Shown one piece after another: positions 1-8,000 of a DNA stretch of 64,000 nt. The stretch is from NCBI RefSeq assembly GCF_900128505.1, contig NZ_LT669941.1:3704728-3768727 (forward strand). The letters run 5' to 3'. This stretch comes from Parabacteroides timonensis. Its GTDB lineage: Bacteria > Bacteroidota > Bacteroidia > Bacteroidales > Tannerellaceae. Each line of letters starts with the position of its first letter. Positions within the stretch are counted from its first letter, which is position 1. The notes beneath the pieces were generated by a model, which did no database searches, was not told the DNA's origin, and saw only the letters and a list, made by a program, of their open reading frames with translations. A program made the position numbers and the translations under genes.

Positions 1-133
1 GGAACAGGCAGGTTCGACCGTAGGGGCAGGTTCCAAACCTGCCCGTTGTGACAATGATTATATCCTGTTGATATTGGGCGGGTTTGGAACCCGCCCCTAC
101 GAGGTCGGTTATTTGGGTTCAATATTTTCTAAC
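1..133. repeat. 133-bp double-palindrome repeat, copy A
   Basis: This REP/BIME-like element has two short hairpins in opposite orientation. Arm one is GTAGGGGCAGGTT..AACCTGCCC (about 20-45) and arm two is GGGCGGGTTTGG..CCCGCCCCTAC (about 77-100), so the whole unit can also fold on itself. A second copy at 4692-4824 matches over 133 bp with about seven differences. It starts at the window edge, so its left boundary is not visible. It ends two bases before the stop codon of the glucosaminidase gene. Confidence 0.85.
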
Positions 134-134
134 C

Positions 135-620
135 TCACGCCACCTCCCTCTGTACCCAATCATACATATCTCTTAAGGAGGCTACCTTTTGGGTAATAGC
201 CACCAGGTTACGGCGATACTGTTCACGGTTATCACCGTTCTGTTCGGAAATATAAGGGCTGTAAGCGATCTCTTTGGCATAAGCTTCAGGGCGCTGGCTG
301 AAACTCCAGGCACGCGGATAGCCGGTAAAGATCAAGCGGGCAAAATCGAGGAAGGAAAGCTCCGGAGAAGCATAATGCCGGAAACGGAGTGTTCCGTGCG
401 GGCCTTTTACATCCGTCACGGCTCCATACCAATAGTCATTTGCAACGCCGTAGCCCATGATCCCGAAATAGTTATGATGTTCCGTTGCCAGGGAGGAAGT
501 ACCCCACCCGCTTTCGAGTGCGCCCTGCGCCAGAATGACCTGCGGGTTCATGTGAAACACTTGGCCAGCCTTTTCGGCAGCCGGCAGACAACTCTGTAAA
601 TAATGTATCTGCTTATCCAT
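135..620 (-). CDS. Glucosaminidase-domain peptidoglycan hydrolase
   Basis: A 161-residue protein that is almost entirely one glucosaminidase (PF01832-type) domain, the fold that cleaves N-acetylglucosaminyl bonds in peptidoglycan. The segment ILAQGALESGWG (residues 29-40) carries the family's catalytic glutamate (E36), followed by the NYFGI motif (50-54) and a C-terminal tyrosine-rich part. No signal peptide is visible, so like many phage-type lysins it would need another route out of the cytoplasm. It is divergent from the DUF4248 gene, with 77 bp between the starts. In related Bacteroides modules the lytic gene is often an amidase next to DUF4248 and HU genes; here a glucosaminidase takes that place. 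The fold is fairly certain; the biological role is unknown. Confidence 0.85.
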   Translation of the reverse strand: MDKQIHYLQSCLPAAEKAGQVFHMNPQVILAQGALESGWGTSSLATEHHNYFGIMGYGVANDYWYGAVTDVKGPHGTLRFRHYASPELSFLDFARLIFTGYPRAWSFSQRPEAYAKEIAYSPYISEQNGDNREQYRRNLVAITQKVASLRDMYDWVQREVA

Positions 621-697
621 AATTGATCGCTTTTTAGTTGTATATCAATATAATAATTCGTATATTTATTCTGCTCAAACCTTCAAATACAAACCGT

Positions 698-922
698 ATG
701 GAAAATTCATTCAATCAGAACAGAGTATGGGGCTGGGGCGAGCTTGCCCTCCAATATTTTCCCAACATATCACAGAAAAGTGCAACAATGCAACTACTGA
801 AATGGGTACGCGTAAGCGACAAGCTCGTCAGCCAGTTAGAATCGTCAGGATGGCATCCCCGTAAGAAATACCTTACGCCCAGGCAAAAAGACTATATCGT
901 AGAACACCTGGGCGAACCCTAA
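698..922 (+). CDS. DUF4248 domain protein
   Basis: A 74-residue protein starting at the ATG at 698; an in-frame TTG at 638 would add 20 hydrophobic, AT-rich codons that look non-coding. The pattern WGELALQYFPN near the N-terminus, W-rich middle and final LTPRQKDYIVEHLGEP fit DUF4248, a small Bacteroidales family of unknown function. Members typically lie beside an HU-like gene and a VirE/DUF3987 gene, as here. The family looks like a helical DNA-binding protein, which is an inference. It converges on the HU-like gene, with 19 bp between the stop codons. Confidence 0.8.
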   Translation: MENSFNQNRVWGWGELALQYFPNISQKSATMQLLKWVRVSDKLVSQLESSGWHPRKKYLTPRQKDYIVEHLGEP

Positions 923-941
923 GACCAGGGAGGAAAAATAA

Positions 942-1397
942 CTATTCGATTACCGGACGGTCGTCTTCACCATCGCCTCCTCCGTCCTCTTCCTTCTTCT
1001 CAGACGGGTCGGGGATACGTTCGAATGCATAGTTATTCATCGCCTCCCTCAGCACCTTGCCGGGACGAAACACGATCCGCTTACTTTTGATCAGCGCCTG
1101 GTTGAACTCCTTTTTCGTCTGCGTTCCTGTGCTACCGAACTGCAACTGGAAACTGCCCAGTTCGCCCACCTGTACGATCTCCCCTTTCCCCAGGCTACGC
1201 TTCATCACATTGACCAGTTCGTCCAGAATCAACTTCACATCCCCTGAAGAGGCCGTCGAAGTCATCGAAATCAGGTCACACAGTTCATACACGTCGCATA
1301 CACCCGCCGCCTTCGCATTGGCATAATACAACTGACTTCCTTCCACAGCATCCTTGCGCAAATCTTTACGCAACACCAATTTGTACTTTGCTGGCAT
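942..1397 (-). CDS. HU-family DNA-binding protein with acidic tail
   Basis: About 151 residues from the ATG at 1397; an ATG two codons upstream (1403) is possible, but family members usually begin MPxxY. An HU/IHF-type core spans roughly residues 25-125, with the LGxFQLxFGS region and a basic VFRPGKVLREAMN stretch that matches the DNA-binding arm. The final 25 residues are acidic and glycine-rich (KKEEDGGGDGEDDRP), a disordered tail. HU-like proteins bend or coat DNA. A TATCTTTG -7 box lies at 1444-1451, so this gene has its own promoter downstream of the primase-like gene. Its position in the module suggests it acts with that protein, but this is not shown. Confidence 0.85.
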   Translation of the reverse strand: MPAKYKLVLRKDLRKDAVEGSQLYYANAKAAGVCDVYELCDLISMTSTASSGDVKLILDELVNVMKRSLGKGEIVQVGELGSFQLQFGSTGTQTKKEFNQALIKSKRIVFRPGKVLREAMNNYAFERIPDPSEKKEEDGGGDGEDDRPVIE

Positions 1398-1443
1398 AAT
1401 CATTCAAATTTAAAGTTAAACATCCTGTTTATTAATCACATAA

Positions 1444-1451
1444 CAAAGATA
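1444..1451 (-). promoter_or_regulatory. Bacteroidota -7 box for the HU-like gene
   Basis: TATCTTTG on the minus strand fits the Bacteroidota consensus TAnnTTTG and lies 47 bp upstream of the chosen start at 1397. No clear -33 TTTG was found. The rest of 1452-1575 holds no gene that I can support. Confidence 0.55.
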
Positions 1452-1575
1452 CGACCGCCCCTTCCCGCCCGGCGGAAAGGGGCGGAAAGACAGCGAAGAA
1501 GTGGAAAGACAAGGAGAGATAAGGAATAAACGTATATAGGAAAGTGATCGGGAAAACACTCCCGGAATATAAAAA

Positions 1576-1663
1576 TACCCTATAGGGTAACCCAAGCTAC
1601 CCTATAAGGTATCAGACTTTTCCCTATACCCTGTTGCAAGCCTCCCTATATGGTAAAATACTG
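1576..1663. repeat. Four-unit 22-bp iteron array
   Basis: CCCTATA recurs at 1578, 1600, 1622 and 1644, exactly 22 bp apart, about two helical turns. The first unit is a perfect palindrome (TACCCTATAGGGTA, 1576-1589), the second nearly so (1598-1611), and the third and fourth are degenerate. The array lies between the HU-like gene and the end of the primase-helicase-like gene. Same-face spacing of direct repeats is typical of sites for a dimeric DNA-binding protein, such as replication iterons or operators. Its binding protein is unknown. Confidence 0.8.
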
Positions 1664-1683
1664 GACATCAGGAGATATGAAAA

Positions 1684-1720
1684 GTTTAGGACAGAAAAGG
1701 ACAAAAAGGACACCGGCACA
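1684..1720 (+). repeat. 37-bp inverted repeat, distal arm
   Basis: This is a perfect reverse complement of 3137-3173. Read on the plus strand it encodes the same peptide (FRTEKDKKDTGT) as the copy inside the primase-like gene does on the minus strand. It lies 45 bp past that gene's stop codon. Confidence 0.95.
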
Positions 1721-1765
1721 GTTTTCAAACAGACACCCGTTTTCAGGTGGCTCCGCAGCCGCCGT

Positions 1766-3973
1766 TCAGGCAGCGGGCGGAGTGTTCTTTCGGTAAACGC
1801 CGGGAGAGAGACGGGTGATATACTGCGGTTCGAGGCGGGAAAGATGGCGACGTACGGTACGGTCGTTTATCCGGGCGGCCTGGCTCAGGGTATAAAGTTC
1901 CGAGAGGGTGAACCGCTCGGGCAATTGTTCGAATATCTGCCGGAAATAATCGGGACAGGTAAGTTCGGGGATCTGAGAGGCTTCTTCCAACTGTGTCATC
2001 AACAGGCGGCTGTGTTCGAGGCAGACATCCACGATCGACAGGGCGGCATGGAAATGGGCGGCACTGCAATACCGCTCGTCTACCCCATAATCGAGCGAAG
2101 CCGCCTCGAGCGCCGTAAAGAGCATGCAGAGACGGTAGGCTATCAGTCCGTGACGTTTCACCACACTCAGGAAATGGTCGCTACCGAAAAGATCGGTTTC
2201 ACGCAACAGGCGACTGAAATGTATATTCAGTTCCTGCCATTGCTGCGGGGTGAGCCGCACCTGCAGACGGCGTTTGCGCAACAACAAGGCCACATCCAGT
2301 ACCCGTTCGGAAAGCGTACCCAGATAGAGCTCGAACTCCCGCGCATCGCCGGCCGACGAAACATCCTGCCACACAGCCTCGCTGCGGCAGGTGTACAATA
2401 ACAAACGGCTCACCAGGCCATTTTCGACATCCGGCACCAGGCGGGAGAATTGCCCCGGCGTACCGGCCAGCAAGATAGCCAGGCGCGGATGTTCGATACG
2501 GATCATTTCGTTGTCGGTCTTACGCGAAGAGGCCACAGGTTCGTGATGAAAGGCCTTCCGCAACAGATCGTCGAACAGGCCGTAATCCTGCTTACCGGCG
2601 CTTATCAGGGTGTCGATCTCGCTGTCGGCCATCAGTCCACCCAGGTCGCCGTTTTCGGCCAAGTGAACCAACAGCTTCGCCTTGGTGATCTGGGTAGGTA
2701 TAAAGAAATAGCAGGTAGATGCTTTCTGCGGGGCATCGGCCACCCGGACCGCCTTTTTCGTGCGGCGCGATTCTGCTTTCTTCAACTCCCACTCTTCGAG
2801 GGCCTGCAGGTAGTCTTGCTCCTTGCGCCCGGTTTCCGTCTCGATCAGTGAAGCATAACGGTCGGCCAGGCGGCGCATGTCGTTGATACACCCTTTGCCG
2901 TTGGCAGCAGGGGCAATCTCGACGGTATAGAGATGGGGATAGACGCGCTTACGGTTGTATACGCCCCACACGCCGGGCAGGCAGGCACTGAGCACGGTGC
3001 AGGCCGCCAACAGGGCCATGTCGCGCTCGCGAGGATCGGTGTAGAAACGGAGGGCGTCGCCCAACAGCGGGGGAAGCTGCGAGGTGATATTTTCAGGGAG
3101 AAAAGGGGTACGGCAGCGAAGCTCCTCACCTGAAATTGTGCCGGTGTCCTTTTTGTCCTTTTCTGTCCTAAACCCGGCAGGAGCCGCCGAGTGTTCGGGT
3201 TTATTTCCCTCATACGCAGAGGATAACGCACTTTTTATTTCTTCCTCCGAAAAGTCGGAGGCTTGCAACAGGGGGATGCAAAAAGCAGCCGTTTCATCCA
3301 GCGGGAAGCCCTTCCGGTTGGCTTCGCAGCCGAGGCGGTAGACCGTCTGGTTGCGGTTGCCTTCCGCCACCGGATGACGGGCCAGCCATTCCTCTACAAA
3401 GAGTTGCACAGGGGAAAGGGAGGCGACAGTGAAGACCTCCGCCTCCGGATTATACCAGGCCTCCGGATCGTCGCTCACATAGCAGCAACGGCAGATGTCT
3501 TTGCAGACACGGTCGCACGCCAGCCCCGACAGCCGTTCGTAATAGGTGGCCACAGCGGTAAAGGCATTGATATGCATTTCGCGGTCGGTATCCACCCGCA
3601 CGAACACTTTCAGTCCTTCGCCACCGGGGCTGACGAACAATCCAAGTGTGTACTTCTGCGCCCGAAAGAGGGCGGCCAACCCGGAAGGGTCGGCCACATG
3701 GTCGAAGTCGAGCCCGACAATATGGGTGTAAATCTCCAACTGGTCGGCCCGATGACCGCTACGAAACACTCCCGAAGGGGTGAAACCGGGCAGCTGTCCT
3801 TTCAGCTTACGGGCTTCTTCCTTACGTCCTTCAGCCAGGGCGACACGGTAGGCGGTTATCTCATGCATCCAACGGCGGGTGCGAATCAGGATAATGATCT
3901 CTTCCAATGAACGGGATTCTGATGCAGGTAAATACAATTTGTTGTAAAAGGAAACAGCGGGTGTTGTATTCAT
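1766..3973 (-). CDS. BT4734-like N-domain plus DUF3987 primase/helicase-like protein
   Basis: A 735-residue two-part protein. Residues about 1-200 match the BT4734-like/VirE N-terminal family, related to archaeo-eukaryotic primases, with the acidic motif GLDFDHV at 87-93. Residues about 280-735 match DUF3987, a helicase-like family: APAANGKG (354-361) resembles a Walker A loop and ADSEID (449-454) a Walker B. The C-terminus reads like a winged helix (DRTVRRHLSRL). The linker FRTEKDKKDTGT (268-279) is encoded by one arm of a perfect 37-bp inverted repeat whose mate lies just past the stop codon. Such proteins are thought to act in replication of mobile or formerly mobile DNA; the actual role here is not known. 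No nearby integrase or mobilisation gene is visible. Confidence 0.85.
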   Translation of the reverse strand: MNTTPAVSFYNKLYLPASESRSLEEIIILIRTRRWMHEITAYRVALAEGRKEEARKLKGQLPGFTPSGVFRSGHRADQLEIYTHIVGLDFDHVADPSGLAALFRAQKYTLGLFVSPGGEGLKVFVRVDTDREMHINAFTAVATYYERLSGLACDRVCKDICRCCYVSDDPEAWYNPEAEVFTVASLSPVQLFVEEWLARHPVAEGNRNQTVYRLGCEANRKGFPLDETAAFCIPLLQASDFSEEEIKSALSSAYEGNKPEHSAAPAGFRTEKDKKDTGTISGEELRCRTPFLPENITSQLPPLLGDALRFYTDPRERDMALLAACTVLSACLPGVWGVYNRKRVYPHLYTVEIAPAANGKGCINDMRRLADRYASLIETETGRKEQDYLQALEEWELKKAESRRTKKAVRVADAPQKASTCYFFIPTQITKAKLLVHLAENGDLGGLMADSEIDTLISAGKQDYGLFDDLLRKAFHHEPVASSRKTDNEMIRIEHPRLAILLAGTPGQFSRLVPDVENGLVSRLLLYTCRSEAVWQDVSSAGDAREFELYLGTLSERVLDVALLLRKRRLQVRLTPQQWQELNIHFSRLLRETDLFGSDHFLSVVKRHGLIAYRLCMLFTALEAASLDYGVDERYCSAAHFHAALSIVDVCLEHSRLLMTQLEEASQIPELTCPDYFRQIFEQLPERFTLSELYTLSQAARINDRTVRRHLSRLEPQYITRLSPGVYRKNTPPAA
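3137..3173 (-). repeat. 37-bp inverted repeat, proximal arm inside the primase-like gene
   Basis: Perfect inverted copy of 1684-1720. It covers the codons from the last base of G267 to T279, exactly at the boundary between the N-terminal and DUF3987 domains. Confidence 0.95.
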
Positions 3974-4204
3974 AATAATTTGTTTTATGGCAACTAGGCC
4001 GGTTTAGTTGTCTACAAGATACCCAATTCCATACTTACCGCAAAGCATACGAAAAGACCGCTTCCGGCACTCCCCAACGCAACGTAAAGGCTGTATAACA
4101 GGCCTTGCTGCAATGGCTGTCTGCCGAAAACGGTCGATCGGTATGCGGAAAGGGGAAAATTATTTCCCGAATCTTTCGGCATCTTCCGACATATAGTAAT
4201 AACG

Positions 4205-4545
4205 CTACACGGTAGCGGCATCGACCTTAAAGTCGAAAATAGCATACATCAGGCGATAAAGGCGGCCATCAGGGTGTGTTCCGGCACTTTCCTTCAACAT
4301 CCGGTCGATGTGTTTCATTCCGAAAGCAACCTGCCGATGTCGGCCGACGGGTACGGGCTGACGGTCTTCAGGATAAATCACTGCGGCCCCGAGGCGTTCG
4401 GCCAGGAGCTTCTTATAGCTTTTCAGCTTTCGTTCGTTACTACGCGACAGCTTGCCGCCATCTTCTTTCTCATGGCGCAACCGCTCGATCTCGCCATGCA
4501 GTGCATCCAGTGAAAGGGATGCAGGGGTTTGTTCTTTTTTTTCAT
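4205..4545 (-). pseudogene. Small charged protein with a start-proximal A8 frameshift
   Basis: An open frame from about 4540 down to the TAG at 4205-4207 reads EKKEQTPASLSLDALHG, then EIERLRHEKEDGG and about 80 further residues with a KLSRSNERKLKSYKKLLAERLG helix. It looks like real coding sequence but has no ATG in frame; only a weak TTG (4480) is available. One base out of frame, the ATG at 4545 is followed by eight A (4535-4542). Nine A would join this ATG to the frame. So the gene is either switched off by slippage, broken, or affected by a sequence error. It lies upstream of the primase-like gene on the same strand. I do not recognise the family. The 230 bp between the two genes hold no supported gene. 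Confidence 0.5.
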
Positions 4546-4648
4546 TTGATGTTTATTAATAATAATGTACCAATACGGCAATAGGATAGTATACCCATGG
4601 AGATAGCAACAGGTTCAGTATTCGTCAGATATGAATGTAGCGTCGTTG

Positions 4649-4676
4649 GTAGGGGCGGTTCGCGAACCGCCCTTAC
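4649..4676. repeat. Single REP-type palindrome
   Basis: GTAGGGGCGGTTC, then GC, then GAACCGCCCTTAC forms a near-perfect hairpin. It shares its GTAGGGGC start with the arms of the 133-bp repeat that begins 16 bp later. Confidence 0.75.
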
Positions 4677-4691
4677 AGGTGCCGTCATAAT

Positions 4692-4824
4692 GGAACAGGC
4701 AAGTTCGACCGTAGGGGCAGGTTCCAAACCTGCCCGTTGTGACAATGATTACATCCTGTTGATATTGGGCGGGTTTGGAACCCACCCCTACGAGGTCGGT
4801 TATTTAGGTTCACCTTTTTCTAAC
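4692..4824. repeat. 133-bp double-palindrome repeat, copy B
   Basis: Second copy of the element at 1-133, in the same orientation, with about seven differences. The two copies bracket the region 1 module. Recombination between them would delete about 4.7 kb. Confidence 0.9.
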
Positions 4825-4831
4825 AACGAAA

Positions 4832-4866
4832 CCCCGGAAGACGAATCCTCCGGGGCTTGTTTTTGT
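4832..4866. terminator. Likely terminator of the surface-protein gene
   Basis: CCCCGGA (4832-4838) pairs with TCCGGGG (4849-4855). A T-rich stretch follows on the plus strand and TTTCG on the minus strand, so it may work in both directions. It lies 150 bp past the stop codon of the minus-strand surface-protein gene. The 4867-5014 stretch shows no gene. Confidence 0.6.
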
Positions 4867-5014
4867 CTGTTGTAGCTCTTCACAGAGATCGAACAGAAGA
4901 ACTTTATTTCATTACTTTAGTATTAATACTGACCGCTTGTTCACCCATCGCGGGCTACTTAGTTCGATATCACCACGCAGTCAATTTAAATTTATTGATT
5001 ATAAATAGTTTCTA

Positions 5015-8000
5015 TTATTTTACGATTGCCTTTACAGCTGCTTCACCTTCTACGGCAACAACTACGATACCTGCAGGAGCAGAGATTGTTGCATTGTCGG
5101 AAGAAAGAACTGTGTTGGCAACTGTCTGGCCAAGAACGTTGCTGATAGTAACTTTCTTGCCTGCTGCACCGTTGATGATAACTTTGCCGGTAGTTGTTGT
5201 TACGCTGATAGAAGATGTTGTGATATCTTCGTTAGCAACAGGATTACCTTCGTAGTTTTCTTCGATACCGAATACGTCACCATTTTCGTAACCCTTTTCT
5301 ACTACAACCGTACCGTTGATCCATTTCAGGTAACCTTCGTTAGAAACCAAGCTTGGAGTTTTATCATAAGCTGCTGCGAATTCTTCAGCTGTTTCATACT
5401 GATCTTCGTCACCCAAATATCCTTTAAACTGAGTCTGAATCTTGAACGTCTTAGCTGCGCTATCTACATAACGGAAAGCAAACTTAGCTACGTTGAATTC
5501 AGGATCAGCCATATCGATCTTAACGATTTCACCACCCTGACGAGTCAGATATAATGTATCGTTTGTATGGTAACCTTCTACGAATGACAGTTTAGCACGT
5601 TTTTCGCCGGCTTCATTGTCATTTGTATACCAGTTGTTATGGATATGGTTAACACCATAAACATTAGCTGTATCGATCAGGTTCACCAGGAAGCGACCAT
5701 AAACTGTATCTACCTGATTAGAAACTTCAGGTTTGTGAGACGGATTGTTACATGAATTTACATGATAACCGAATGACGGATTAACAGCCAACAGATACTG
5801 GTAAGTTGTATTCAATACGCCATCAGCATCCCAACGGTTGATGTAAGCAGTATCAGCGAAGATAGCCGGATTTACATTAAACTGGTTCACATTATCAATG
5901 TTCAGGAAGCTCAATGTATCTTTAGCAACAATAGACTTAGCATCACGTTTTTCAAACATAACCTGTGAGTTGTTTTCGTCGCGGAACAATTTGATTGTAT
6001 CGCCCCATGCCTGCGCAATCTTGTGATATTCTGATGCATCAGCAGCTTCTACAACCATTACAGAGTTGTTATCAGGAGCATAAGTCTGCATACGTTCCAA
6101 AGAACCGTTTTCAGCACTGTTTGCCAAGTACGCTTTGTTTGCAGTCAAAGCATCGTCTTCAATTTCAATAAAGTTATAACCGTTCGGTTTTACTTTCAGA
6201 GCGAAACGGGCTGCTTTAGTATAATTACCAACGCTGTTATCCTTGTTATCTCCATCGCAAGCATAGAAGTCGAGATTAGCCTTATCTTCCGGATTGAATG
6301 CTACGAATTCACGGTTAGCCACTTTCTGGAATGTATACGGAAGGATATACAAAGTATCTCTCTTAATCTTCTTAGCATCGCTTTCCCAACCATTCTTGTC
6401 GGCATTCAGAGTTGCATAAGCAGTGATGATCTTAACAGTATCCACTTCTGTATACTTATTGTCGTCGTCAGCTTTCAATGCAAAATGCAATTTCCATTTG
6501 TCGGCTTCTGCTTTATCAGCTACGGCACCGATCTGGTGGCTATTAGCATGATTTTCTACAAAGTAAGCATTGTGGTTACCACCGATTGCATGATACTGGC
6601 CTAAGTGGTAGTTGTTGCTTCTCAGTGTATTTTCAGTAGACTGCATATAGCCTTGGAAGTTATCTTTCTTAGCTGACTCTGTCAGATAGATAATATCGTT
6701 AGTGCTATTGCGTTCGCTACCTTTCAGGTTTGTTTCTGATGTAGAATATAACGATCCGTTATTATCATATGCATCCGGAGTGATATATACTTCAAACTTA
6801 TCGTTATCACGTACACGCAACTGAACACCTGTAATCTTAACAGAAGGATTTTCACGGTTTGTCAATGTGAATGTATTTGTATTCAGATTAGCAGCTGTTA
6901 CCATCCATTGTGCTTCAGGAGCAGATTCGGCTACTGTGCTAGATGCTACGTAGTCGGCTACGGAAGTAGGATCTGTCGTATCTTCTACCCAAGCGCCATT
7001 TCCACTATTTGCGTCTTTATCCCATGCATAAGCCTTACCGTCTTTGTCGTAAGTAACAGCCAGAATACCGTTCAACTTATATGCTTCGTTCTCAGCATTT
7101 GCATTCGCTTTAGAATCTGCATAAGTGATGTTCCACAATTTACCCAGCAAATCCTTAACCGGATAGATGTTGTTTGCACCCAGTTTGATATACGGCAATT
7201 TAGATGTGTCAGTTACCGGATTAACAGAAGTCAGATAGAATTTCTTGTTTACTTCCAGAACAGAAACTGTATAGTTACCTACCATCATCTTAGTAACAAT
7301 GTCAGTAGAAGGAGTGCTCAGATCATAGAAGAAACGGAAATCATTCACATAATTCCGATCTGCTGCCAGATCTTTGTTGTATTCTTTCTCTGTTACCCAT
7401 TCAAATACGCCCTTAGCATTATCACCATCGATAGCAGCTTTGTTCAATACTAACATCTTAGCATCTTTACCATCTTTGAAATCTTTGTTATTCCAAAGAA
7501 CATAAGTATTGCTTCCGGCAGTTGTTTCTTTCTGATACATCTTGCCGCTGAAGATATCGATATTTTCCAGCTTGTCTTTGCTGTCTTTTTCGATTTCAAC
7601 AGTCATTTCGAATCCCGGGTTCAGGATAGCATTCAGAGCTGAATTAGTGAAGTAGCCTAGAGGAGCTTCATAGAAACCGATAACGGCTTTCTGAGCATCC
7701 GCTTCAGCTGTACCATCTTCTTTAATGTTTCCTGAAGGATGAGACAACGTGAAACCGTTACCTTCATACTTCACAGCAGCAGTAAACTGTGCTCTGTTGT
7801 CGATGATCCATTGAATAGCCTTACCGCCTTTCTGACGCAAACTTGTGAACTGATAATAATAAACTGCTTTATTATCATTGGTTTCACTAACTTTCCACAA
7901 ATAACCTTTGTAGTCATTATTAACGGCATCGAAAGTTTCAGTTGAAACATTTCCTTCAGCATCTGTATACAGATACTCCATATCTCCGCTAGCTTGTTTT

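Noticed and set aside
1576..1663. Active plasmid replication origin
   Set aside because: Iterons are suggestive, but no replication initiator, partition or mobilisation gene is present and the region sits in chromosomal sequence. Kept only as an iteron array.
1634..2401. Open plus-strand frame of 255 codons opposite the primase-like gene
   Set aside because: It is antisense to a recognisable DUF3987 domain and its composition (Arg- and Gly-rich) is that of a shadow frame. It matters only as the possible 5' part of the inverted form.
4012..4245. 77-codon minus-strand frame between the primase-like and small charged genes
   Set aside because: No promoter, no recognisable motif, low-complexity N-terminus and overlap with the end of the better frame at 4205.
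6908..7453. 181-codon plus-strand frame inside the surface protein gene
   Set aside because: Antisense to well-supported coding sequence, with Cys/Arg-rich composition typical of a shadow frame.
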